This document shows positions 20,072 to 28,236 of a stretch of 64,000 nt of DNA, one piece after another. The notes beneath the pieces were generated by a model that saw nothing but the letters and a program-made list of their open reading frames with translations, did not search any database and was not told where the DNA came from. Each line of letters opens with the position of its first letter. Within the stretch, counting starts at the first letter, position 1. The stretch is from Candidatus Reidiella endopervernicosa. GTDB taxonomy: Bacteria; Pseudomonadota; Gammaproteobacteria; GCF-013343005. Position numbers and translations under genes: made by a program. The stretch lies in NCBI RefSeq assembly GCF_013343005.1, contig NZ_CP054491.1, positions 2,338,501 through 2,402,500 on the forward strand, in the 5' to 3' direction.

Positions 20072-22504
20072 CTACTCGGACAACACGCCGGTCACCTTAA
20101 ATATTTCACTCTTTAACTCGAGCGAGCGTAGATTGGCCCGTCGGATATCGGCCGCACGATTGATTCGATCCATCAATGACAATGCCAGCTTCAATGCACC
20201 CGAGCTATTGCTGCGCGCTGCGGTCAGCACAAAGGCCAATCCCTCGGCTTGGTTACGCTTTGCTGAGATTCCGTTGAACAGCCGTTCGCCGTAGCGGCTC
20301 ATGGCCCTGCCGTGCCCTGCAAGGGCGGCCTCATGATAGAGGCGCATCACATAACGACGATCCTGCCCCTTTTGAGAATCGAGCAGTTCGGCCAGGGCAT
20401 ATTTGGCATCGAGATAGCCGAGCTGTGCGGCACGCTCATACCACTTGATCGCCAGTGCCAGCCAATCTGTCGAGAGCTGGGTTTTATGAATGGAGTAGAG
20501 CTCACCCAGTTCATAGGCGGCCTTGATCGTACCGGTTACTGCAAAACGTTCAAAGATCTGTCGTGCATACCGAAGATCTCGGGGCACTCCCTTACCGACG
20601 GCATGAAGTCGTGCCATCTGCAGATTGCCGAGATCGTAGCCTTGATCAATCGACTTGCGATAGAGACGCACCGCCTTGTCGATATCCAGCGTTTCAAAGC
20701 GCCCATACTCAACCAGTTTTCCGAGTCTGAAGGTCGCCGCCCCCAGGCCACGTTCAGAGAGTATTCGGTAGCTTGCAATGGCACGGTCGACATTCTGCTC
20801 AACACCAATCCCCTCCAGTTGCAAATCGGCATAGCGCAGCTGAGCCGGTGGATAACCGGCCACTGCCGATCGCTCATAGAGCGCCACGATCTCGGGTGTC
20901 ACAGCGTTATCACCGAGACGGAACTCGAGCATACGCGCCAGCTTGTAGGTAGCCGCGTGATCACCCGCCTTAGAGAGATCGACAAAGATCACCCTGGCGG
21001 CCTCAAAGTCCCTGACTGCCTCATCCCCCTGAGCATAGAGATCGGCCAGCTTGAGACGTGCGTTACCGTCATGACCCTCGACAGCTGCGAGATAGTGATC
21101 ACGCGCCTTGATATGGTTGCGCGGCAGATAATTGCCGTCTCGGTAGTAGTCACCGAGACGAACCATCGCAGGGGTATATTGCTCCTCGACCAGCGCCTCA
21201 AGAAGCGCTACCGCACGCGACTTATCAAGATCGACACCCAGACCTTCCCAGTAGAGTCCGGCCAGTCGCAGCCTTGCACCCTGATGTCCGGCCTCTCCAG
21301 CGCGCTGATACCAACTCACGGCCTCTAGCGGAAAGTGATCAAAGTCGGCCATCAGTTCGATCATTTGGGCCGCACCGTAGGCGGCACTGACATCACCCCG
21401 TAGTGCATATTTATGGTAGATCAGTCGGGCTGCACGAATATCACGTGTCACCCCAAGGCCATACCCCATCATTCTCGCCATGCGCAGCTCAGCACGTTCA
21501 AAACCCTGGTCATAGGAGAGCTGATAGAGCTCGTGGGCGTAGGCATAATCGAGTGGCTTCTCCTCGCCATCGCGGTAGAGATCCCCGAGCTTCGCGGTAG
21601 CCGGACCATAACCGCCGATCGACATCTCTTGATAGGTGTTGATCGCCTTATCGATATCACGCTCAACACCGATACCATGAAAGTAGAGATCGGCCATACG
21701 CAGTCGGGCCGCCTCATAGCCACCACTGGCCGCCTGCCGATAGAGCTCGACTGAACGGGCCGAAGGGCCGGATTCACCAGAGAGTTGCTCCTCCAATGCG
21801 GCCAGCCGATAAGCGGCACTCATATTGCCAAGATCGATCTGCTGCTGTAACAGCTCACGAGCTCGGTCGTAATCGACAGCCACGCCACGTCCCTCGATAT
21901 AGAGGGTAGCCAAGCGGTTCGCGGCACTCCGATGCCCGAGTGCAAGGGCACGCTGATAGTAGTCGTATGCCTTGGCATAGTTCTGTTGCAGCGCGATACC
22001 CTCGTCATAGAGCAGCGCCAGCTTGTACTGGGCACGTGGATTATCGGCATTGGCATGGCGGGACAGGATTTCTACACCGCGCGACGTATCACGTGGCAGG
22101 TATTGCCCTTCGATGTAGAGCTCGGCCAGTACAATCTCGGCAGGTACGCTACCCGCCGTCGCAGCCTGTTTCAGTGCATCGATCGCCGTGGCACGTTCGA
22201 CATCGCTCTTTGCATAACGCAGCAGAAACTGCCCCATGCCGTAGAGCGCACCGGTATGACCCAGTTCAATCGCACGCTGGTAGTGCGTAAGCGCCTCTTG
22301 TTGACGATCGGTACCAAGATGGCCTGCCGCATAGAGCTTGGCCAGTTGGTACTCCGCTTCAGGGAAATCCTTCCTGGCCAGCACCTCCCAGTTATCGAAG
22401 GCGGTCTCGTAGTCGCATTCCAGATTGGCCCTCTGTGCCACCTGCAGGTCGGCACAGCTTGTGAGCAACAGGATCGAAATCAATAAAGTTAATAGATGAC
22501 GCAT
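20072..22504 (-). CDS. algK: AlgK-like lipoprotein with very long Sel1/TPR repeat array
   Basis: In Pseudomonas AlgK is an outer-membrane lipoprotein with TPR/Sel1 repeats that docks the AlgE porin. This 810-residue protein starts with MRHLLTLLISILLLTSCADLQ, a lipoprotein signal with lipobox LTSC. The rest is a chain of Sel1-type repeats, roughly 36 residues each, with motifs such as AEYQLAKLYAAG, ARLRMADLYFHGIGV and ATAKLGDLYRDG. It is much longer than the roughly 475-residue Pseudomonas protein, so the scaffold is extended. The ATG at 22504 is preferred over a GTG at 22513; the algE stop is at 22507-22509. Confidence 0.82.
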   Translation of the reverse strand: MRHLLTLLISILLLTSCADLQVAQRANLECDYETAFDNWEVLARKDFPEAEYQLAKLYAAGHLGTDRQQEALTHYQRAIELGHTGALYGMGQFLLRYAKSDVERATAIDALKQAATAGSVPAEIVLAELYIEGQYLPRDTSRGVEILSRHANADNPRAQYKLALLYDEGIALQQNYAKAYDYYQRALALGHRSAANRLATLYIEGRGVAVDYDRARELLQQQIDLGNMSAAYRLAALEEQLSGESGPSARSVELYRQAASGGYEAARLRMADLYFHGIGVERDIDKAINTYQEMSIGGYGPATAKLGDLYRDGEEKPLDYAYAHELYQLSYDQGFERAELRMARMMGYGLGVTRDIRAARLIYHKYALRGDVSAAYGAAQMIELMADFDHFPLEAVSWYQRAGEAGHQGARLRLAGLYWEGLGVDLDKSRAVALLEALVEEQYTPAMVRLGDYYRDGNYLPRNHIKARDHYLAAVEGHDGNARLKLADLYAQGDEAVRDFEAARVIFVDLSKAGDHAATYKLARMLEFRLGDNAVTPEIVALYERSAVAGYPPAQLRYADLQLEGIGVEQNVDRAIASYRILSERGLGAATFRLGKLVEYGRFETLDIDKAVRLYRKSIDQGYDLGNLQMARLHAVGKGVPRDLRYARQIFERFAVTGTIKAAYELGELYSIHKTQLSTDWLALAIKWYERAAQLGYLDAKYALAELLDSQKGQDRRYVMRLYHEAALAGHGRAMSRYGERLFNGISAKRNQAEGLAFVLTAARSNSSGALKLALSLMDRINRAADIRRANLRSLELKSEIFKVTGVLSE

Positions 22505-22506
22505 CA

Positions 22507-24152
22507 CTACCACCGCACCTTCAACTCAAGACGCGCACTATAGGCAGTATCATCGGCGGCAACCCCATCAAAGGCATCTCCACCCTGGAACACTCCCAAT
22601 ACACCTTCGGGAGTCGCTATTTTTGCGAAAGTTTGTTTTGGGCATCAAGCCCAAGCAAACAGCAAAACTTAACGCGACCGTTTATGCCTGCGGCGCCCCG
22701 ACGTCCTGCGTACGTTGCGTAATCACCTCTTCGCGGCTCTACACAACTCCCTCAGTGACTCTACGCCGACATAAAGCCGCTGCTGCATCTTCTCCGTCGT
22801 TCGCTCGCGCTCTCAACTACGAATAGGCAGACGGCGTCGACTATCGGGACTAACCGCCCTCACTTCGCTCTCCATGGCGGTCAGCGGAGGCGTATATCCC
22901 GATGCAGATCACCACCCAGAGTAAGGTCGAGCCCGTAACCAATATCGGTAGAGAGACCGTTGGGACGTAACCGCGTCCTTCCTGCCTGTAACCAGCTGTC
23001 TGCCTCCATCTGCTGGTAGTGGTAGTACGCACCCTCCAGCCAGACCGATTCGTTCAACGGCAGACCCGCAAACACAGAGACGATCTGCAGATTGCCAAGT
23101 GCAGGGTCGAGCGTATCACCGTAGTAGCGCAGCCGCGTATCACCTACCCGACGGTCTTTGTTTGAAGCGATATGTGGCTGTAGATAACCGCTATAGTCAC
23201 CACTAAGCGTCGGATCGCCCTGCCCCAACGCATACCTCACTCCAATGGCATGACCTTGTTCAGAGAGACGGGTAATCAGACCCAGATCGAGACCAAATCC
23301 TCCTGAGATCGACTGATCAACCCAACTCACCAGATGGGTAACAGGATCTTCAATACGTAGATTGCGATCACCCTGAACGGTCGCCAGGTCGAGCCAGTAA
23401 TTGAACCGACGTCCAGTGTTGTAACGCTTCTCACCTTCAAATGAGATGACCAGCCAATTCAACTCTGAGTTCTCGCTCAGCGCATTCGATTCATAGAGCT
23501 CATCGAAGGTAAAACGCTCGGGAGCCTCATAGGATTCGTGAATAAGTTGCAGACGCATAAAGTGGCGATGGTGCCACTGATATTCGATTGCGCCGAACAG
23601 ATAGTAGCTATCACTATCATCATTCCGGCTATTGTCATCTTCATCGAAGATATCGTCGAGGCGTGGATTCCAAACCCATCTGGCAGCACCCAGACCGATA
23701 TCGAGCAGGGTTGAGTCGTAGTAACCCTTGATCAGATCGATATCGTCATCAAATAACCAGGAGCGCTGATCACGCAGCCGGGTACGTCCAATATCTGCCG
23801 CCAGAAAGGGTGACTCAAAAAGGTTCTCACCACGAAGATAGAGGCGTTTAATCTCTGCAGAGAGACCACAATCGATCTCATTGGAACCAAACAGTTCGCG
23901 ACAGGAGAAGATGGCGCGCAGATCGGCATCGAGCAGCCAATCCTCCCACATCAAACGGTTATACCGAATCCCCAGCCTGACCAGTCCCTCGCTCGCTTCG
24001 TAGCGTTCATCGCCAAGCGGAGCCATATCGGAAAAACCACTGAGTTTAAAATCACTATAGAAGTGGTGACTGGAGAGTTCGCGTGGTTCAGCAGCCACAG
24101 CGGTCGCAGCGAGGATTAGAACAACCGCGTATCGACGCAGGATTTTAATCAT
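22507..24152 (-). pseudogene. algE: AlgE-like alginate export porin, interrupted by repeat near C-terminus
   Basis: AlgE is the outer-membrane barrel that exports alginate. From an ATG at 24152 (overlapping algG by four bases) the protein has signal peptide MIKILRRYAVVLILAATAVA and then barrel-like alternating strands (ELSSHHFYSDFKLSGFSD and many aromatic/charged pairs). It runs in frame to about residue 423 (HRDIRL). There the 22610-22886 repeat enters, adds one residue and gives a TGA at about 22881. Beyond the repeat the frame resumes as EGVLGVFQGGDAFDG and ends SARLELKVRW with a TAG at 22507. The terminal Trp is a typical OMP beta-signal, now severed. The encoded product lacks its last one or two strands and is probably not assembled. 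Confidence 0.85.
22610..22886 (+). repeat. ~277-bp dispersed repeat, copy 1 (inside algE)
   Basis: This segment matches 27522-27787 in inverted orientation almost throughout. Both copies share the end sequences GGAGTCGCTATTTTTGCGAA and CCATGGCGGTCAGCG, and a completely matching core of about 70 bases around 22708-22778. Differences are mainly small indels near 22636-22655, 22692-22706 and 22820-22850. It contains a hairpin-forming segment (GTTTG...GGGC/GCCC...CAAAC, 22630-22660) and an inverted pair CTAACCGCC/GGCGGTCAG near one end. No transposase and no long terminal inverted repeat are visible. It carries a short open frame (22623-22826), but indels between the copies break it. I interpret it as a non-autonomous MITE-like element. 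Confidence 0.85.
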
Positions 24153-26578
24153 CTCTCCACCCCGGCCCATCTTGATAGCTGGGTATAGCTCACCCTGGCG
24201 CCTGGATCACGATGACGGTTAACCTTACCCAGCACCTGCTCCAGTCGCTCCTTGTGTCTCTGCATATCTTCTGCACGTGTGGCGATCAGATAACGGTCGG
24301 ACGTCCTCTCTCGCATCGCCTTTCGGTCAAGATAGGCACGACGCTCTCCCGTCGCCTCTCGTCCCTCAAGCAGCTCACGCTGGCGACGCGCTTCGCGCTT
24401 GACCTTTAAACGATTAATAGCCTTCTGTTCGCTCAGGTACTCCTTCAGTTTGTCTGGTCCATAGGCCTGAAACCGATCAATCTCTGGTTTAAAAAGCCGC
24501 AGTACAGCGCGATAACTGCGTAGTTTTTCTGGCTCATTGCTCTGTGCCGCAGGTCTCTGCTCAGATGAACACTCATCACCCACACACAAATCAGCCGCTA
24601 CCAACTCTGCCCTGGCACGATTCACTGCAGAGACCAGTTGATTCTTGCTCACGCCAGTAATCAGCGGTAACCACTTGAGTTCAATGGCAGCCTTGGCATC
24701 GCCGTGAAGCGCTGCCAGAGCAAGTTTTGTTAGAGGCCCAACAACACGCTCTCCTCGATAGCCATGCTCTCGAAGCTTCAGATGTGCAAGCAGGCGCAAC
24801 GATGAGCTATGACCCGATTCAGCCGATTGTGATAGTGCATCTGTAATTCGTTTTATTGACTGTTTATTGGCGACACTCAACTCTCTGAGCTGAAGTACCG
24901 AGAGTTCATAGCTCGCTGCAACTACACCCTCTTGAGCAAGCTGCTCGAGTATTTCGCGTTTATAGCGATTAATGTCCCCCTGACGACTGGGTTTAACGGC
25001 ACCCCCTGCCCGTTTTTGTCGATGTAACTTTGACTGTCCACCGAATTGTTGACCACTACAGAGGCGCTTTGGATCACCACAGAAGGAGACACCACCTTGA
25101 AGATTACCGAGCAGTAGCTGATCAGCCACACCCTGAACATCATCTGAGAAGAGAGATGAACCAGAGGAACTAAAATCGTTACCGAACAGCTGTAGATAGG
25201 CACTCGATTTAATAGCAACAGCCCCCGATAGATTTTCAGAAAGGGTGTTTCTATTAAGTCTCAGACCACTCGCCATGTGGTAGGGATCACGTTCAAAGTC
25301 ACGCGTCTCCAGCTTATCGATATTGACGACTGCTGTTTCAACACCAAAATGGCCATTGCGGAAGAACCTGTTGTTATCAGCCGTTACCGAGAGACTATTG
25401 CGTACAAACAGTCCGTTATTGGCATTGGAAAAGAGTGTATTGCCACTGATGCGATTGTTATCGCTCTCAAAGATTGCCACTCCATCACCATGATTGGCAA
25501 AAACCACATTGTCACGAATCAGGGTTCTCTCAATATTTCGATCCAGCATGATGCCGGAACCGTGGTTACCGAAGGAGATATTCTCACTGATCAATGCATC
25601 CTTGATCTCACGTGAAAGGATTATGCCGTGTGCGTGTTTGGCATCGAAGGTGATGTTGCGCGCAACAATCAGCCGCTTGGTAAAATCGTGCGGATCTACG
25701 TTATAGATAAGGTTGTCGTGAAAAATATTTCCTATCAAGACTACACGATCGGCATCGTTGGTATAGAAACCGAAAAAACAGTTCACTATCCGGTTTCCGA
25801 CAAAGATACCGTGTGGTTTTGGGAGATATTTGATCGCGCCTGAGAGCGAAGAGACGGTCCAGAGTGACTTGATCTGCGGCGCTGTTAGCGACAGACCAAA
25901 ACTGGCCCGACCGTTATAACCAAGTCCATTAATGGTTGAGTTTGCAAAGTAACTGCCTGATCCTTCCATGCCCTGAATATAGGGGCGTGCGTCACGCTTG
26001 GCGTAATGCAGTAGCTCTGCCTTTGGCAAAACGGGTCGTGGTCCGTAGTCGCCACGACTTTCATCCCAGCTGGTAATGGTCGCATCGACCACATAGAGAT
26101 CGCCGTTATAGGCAAGCACAGCGGTGTCGGGTACAGATAGACGCAGTGTCACTCCCTGTACCACCAGCTTGGCAGTGGGTGCCACGTAGATCGGGCGGTA
26201 ACTGATGTAGGTCTTAGCATCGACCTGTCGAATCAGGCGATCATCGTTGACCAGCCGCACCACATCGGCAAGATCATAGACACCATTGGCAAGCATGATC
26301 GCCTTTACAGCCCCCCGTTTTCCCTGATGCTGTCGTGTTGTCTGTAACTCAAAATAATTTTCGACAGGAAAAGTATAGAGCTGATCGAGACGAATAAGCG
26401 ACACATCACTGCCGTGTCGACGCTGAGGTAGCCTCTCGCGAACCGACTCAACGGTATAACGATCCAGCTCACTCGCACCTGTCTGGTTGAGGGGAAGCTC
26501 AACAGCAAATAAAGCTTGGCTACAGAACAACAACGACCAGAGCAGTTGCCCCAAGTGCTGCATCGACAGACGCATCAT
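24149..26578 (-). CDS. algG: AlgG-like mannuronan C5-epimerase with C-terminal extension
   Basis: AlgG converts mannuronate to guluronate residues in the periplasmic polymer and helps protect it during export. The signal peptide (LLWSLLFCSQALFA) is followed by the AlgG N-terminal domain, then a right-handed beta-helix. The catalytic motif DPHDFT lies near residue 295, followed by HGIILSREIKDALISEN and SGIMLDRN, closely like Pseudomonas AlgG. Pseudomonas AlgG ends near residue 543. Here about 270 more residues follow: an alpha-helical Sel1/TPR-like part (about 555-660) and a very basic, Arg/Lys/Glu-rich predicted coiled coil (about 700-790). That fusion is unusual. The gene is 14 bases after alg44. 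Confidence 0.86.
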   Translation of the reverse strand: MMRLSMQHLGQLLWSLLFCSQALFAVELPLNQTGASELDRYTVESVRERLPQRRHGSDVSLIRLDQLYTFPVENYFELQTTRQHQGKRGAVKAIMLANGVYDLADVVRLVNDDRLIRQVDAKTYISYRPIYVAPTAKLVVQGVTLRLSVPDTAVLAYNGDLYVVDATITSWDESRGDYGPRPVLPKAELLHYAKRDARPYIQGMEGSGSYFANSTINGLGYNGRASFGLSLTAPQIKSLWTVSSLSGAIKYLPKPHGIFVGNRIVNCFFGFYTNDADRVVLIGNIFHDNLIYNVDPHDFTKRLIVARNITFDAKHAHGIILSREIKDALISENISFGNHGSGIMLDRNIERTLIRDNVVFANHGDGVAIFESDNNRISGNTLFSNANNGLFVRNSLSVTADNNRFFRNGHFGVETAVVNIDKLETRDFERDPYHMASGLRLNRNTLSENLSGAVAIKSSAYLQLFGNDFSSSGSSLFSDDVQGVADQLLLGNLQGGVSFCGDPKRLCSGQQFGGQSKLHRQKRAGGAVKPSRQGDINRYKREILEQLAQEGVVAASYELSVLQLRELSVANKQSIKRITDALSQSAESGHSSSLRLLAHLKLREHGYRGERVVGPLTKLALAALHGDAKAAIELKWLPLITGVSKNQLVSAVNRARAELVAADLCVGDECSSEQRPAAQSNEPEKLRSYRAVLRLFKPEIDRFQAYGPDKLKEYLSEQKAINRLKVKREARRQRELLEGREATGERRAYLDRKAMRERTSDRYLIATRAEDMQRHKERLEQVLGKVNRHRDPGARVSYTQLSRWAGVER

Positions 26579-26592
26579 CCGTTCCAGTCCGA

Positions 26593-27950
26593 TCAGTAGA
26601 GTGAATCGAGATCGAGAGTGGAGATTTTCACCGTTGCCACTGAATCAAGCATTTCAGCAGGGATTGGGCGACTCGGTTCAATGACGACGGTTGCATACTC
26701 ACTCGCCTGGCCGCGGTTTCGACTGAGCGGTGCAGACTGCAGATATTCAGAGCGGGTATGGGCCCTGACCTCAATCACCTTACCGGTGAGCAGTTCGCCG
26801 TTAACCAATCGCACCTCGGCGTCATCACCAACCTTGAGTCGATCGACAAACTCAAAGGCAACCTGCGCTTCAATACGCATGGAGGCACTCTTATCTGTCA
26901 AGGTAAAGAGCGGTTCACCCTTGGCAACAAAAACGTCATCTCTTACGTGTACATCATGAAGCAGACAGTCACAGGGGCCTTCAATCGTAGCTGCGCCACC
27001 ATTGACCAGTTTTACGATACCCAGCATCTGCCCTGAGTTGATCTCCTCGCTTCCGGCCTTAAGTGATTGATGGAAAAAACCATCATCTGGTGCCCTGAGG
27101 ACGACAATCGATCCCTGCACCTTGGCCGCCAGTGACTCAATGACAAACAGACGGTTGTAAGCAGTGAAGCCGATAAACCAGAGCAGTGCGGCAAAGATGG
27201 AGAAGAGAACGAGACGGCCGACAAAACGTTTCACACCCTGTACAAAACGGGTAAAGCCACCAACATTCTCCTCAAGTTTCTTATCAAGATCCTTTTTGAT
27301 GAAGCTGTCACGGCCAACAACGTGCAGTAGATCACCCGCATTGACCAACTCTCCCGAGAGGAACGCGTTAATAACATAGTGAATAAGCGAAAGGTTCTGT
27401 TTGGAGAGGTTAACGAAACGACAGCCAAAATCACACGATTCAGCATCATATCGAATCACCTCCATCTCAAGTTCAACAATCAGCTGAAAACCATCAAAGG
27501 CAAAGAGCAGCTGACCACCATCGCTGACCGCCATGGAGAGCGAAATGAGGGCGGTTAGTCCCTCGAATCCACGCCGTTGCCTATCGTAGTTGGCGCGAGC
27601 GAACGACGGAGAAGATGCAGCACGGCTTTATGTCGGCGTAGAGTCACTGAGGGAGTTGTGTAGAGCCGCGAAGAGGTGATTACGCAACGTACGCAGATGG
27701 TCGAGCGCCAGGCATAAACGGTCGCGTGAAGTTTTGCTGTTTGCTTGGGCTGATGCAAAGACAAACTTTCGCAAAAATAGCGACTCCGGGTGCTTGCGCC
27801 TATCTCCTGCGGAATTTTGATCGCAGAAAGACCGGAGACAGACCACTCCTCTATCTCATAGGGATTGCCGCCCATGATCAGTTTGGCAGGAATTCTGAAA
27901 CGGGCATGCTGACGAGAGTATTCAGCCTCGTGCACAATTTGTGTGGTCAT
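26593..27950 (-). pseudogene. alg44: Alg44 c-di-GMP receptor/alginate polymerase subunit, PilZ domain split by repeat
   Basis: Alg44 binds c-di-GMP through an N-terminal PilZ domain and activates Alg8; a single membrane segment and a periplasmic HlyD-like part follow. Here the N-terminal piece (ATG 27950) has the PilZ Arg motif RQHARFRIPAKL and the SVSG-type second motif, then reaches EIGAST. The repeat 27522-27787 follows and produces a TAA at 27555. The rest resumes in another frame as DGGQLLFAFDGFQLIVELE, FGCRFVNLS and ISTL at the C-terminus, including membrane segment VLFSIFAALLWFIGFTAY and HlyD-like domain. An ATG at 27534, 20 bases past the TAA and inside the repeat, could reinitiate the distal part. 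The intact receptor cannot be made as a single chain. Confidence 0.88.
27522..27787 (-). repeat. ~266-bp dispersed repeat, copy 2 (inside alg44)
   Basis: This is the partner of 22610-22886. On the minus strand it has the same start GGAGTCGCTATTTTTGCGAA and the same end CCATGGCGGTCAGCG, with small internal indels making it 11 bases shorter. It runs in the same direction as alg44, whereas copy 1 runs against algE. No convincing target-site duplication longer than two bases is visible. Joining the flanks at ACC|GAT gives EIGAST-DGGQLL, an in-frame PilZ sequence, which suggests a clean insertion. Confidence 0.85.
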
Positions 27951-28016
27951 TACACCTTTCTCTCTTTCACAATATTCATGGGGTTAAATCCAGGCTCAGA
28001 TGAGGTGGTTTAAGGT

Positions 28017-28040
28017 GTGTGAATAGTATATGGGTCACAC
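28017..28040. promoter_or_regulatory. inverted repeat GTGTGA-N12-TCACAC overlapping alg44 promoter
   Basis: A perfect six-base inverted repeat with a 12-base spacer covers the predicted -10 of the alg44 promoter. The spacer is too long for the CRP consensus (six bases). It could be an operator for another regulator or a transcript hairpin. A second, ten-base palindrome CCCATATGGG lies at 28073-28082. Confidence 0.4.
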
Positions 28041-28054
28041 ATATAGAACAACAA
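28025..28054 (-). promoter_or_regulatory. candidate promoter of the alginate-type operon
   Basis: On the minus strand TTGTTG (28049-28054) is followed 18 bases later by TATACT (28025-28030), about 75 bases ahead of the alg44 ATG. This resembles a sigma-70 promoter. No clear AlgU/sigma-E type GAACTT...TCTGA pair was seen, so control may differ from Pseudomonas algD. Confidence 0.4.
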
Positions 28055-28236
28055 TCTAGCTAACTATTCTGCCCCATATGGGACTCTATATGCGTTAGAC
28101 TGCAGCTAGGCTGAAAGCCCTATCGTTAATATCGAGCAAGCAGGCTCAAATAGCGACTCGAACGACTTCTTAGTGAGAGAGAAAAACAGTGAAAATCACC
28201 CTAACAACCACACTCAGCACATCTCAAAGTTAGACT

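Noticed and set aside
20312-21328. 338-codon plus-strand ORF opposite algK
   Set aside because: It mirrors the regular Sel1 repeats of the minus-strand gene; no independent signal or homology.
22623-22826. 67-codon ORF in the repeat copy 1, and matching frame in copy 2 (27555-27950)
   Set aside because: The common part is the repeat itself. Indels between copies change the frame, so there is no sign of selection on a protein; the copy 2 frame is simply the run-on of alg44.
22610-27787. Self-splicing intron or intein explaining both interruptions
   Set aside because: The two copies run in opposite directions relative to their host genes, which excludes sense-strand splicing for at least one, and the size is too small for a group I or II intron with no such core seen.
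28017-28040. CRP binding site
   Set aside because: The half-sites resemble TGTGA/TCACA but the spacer is 12, not six.
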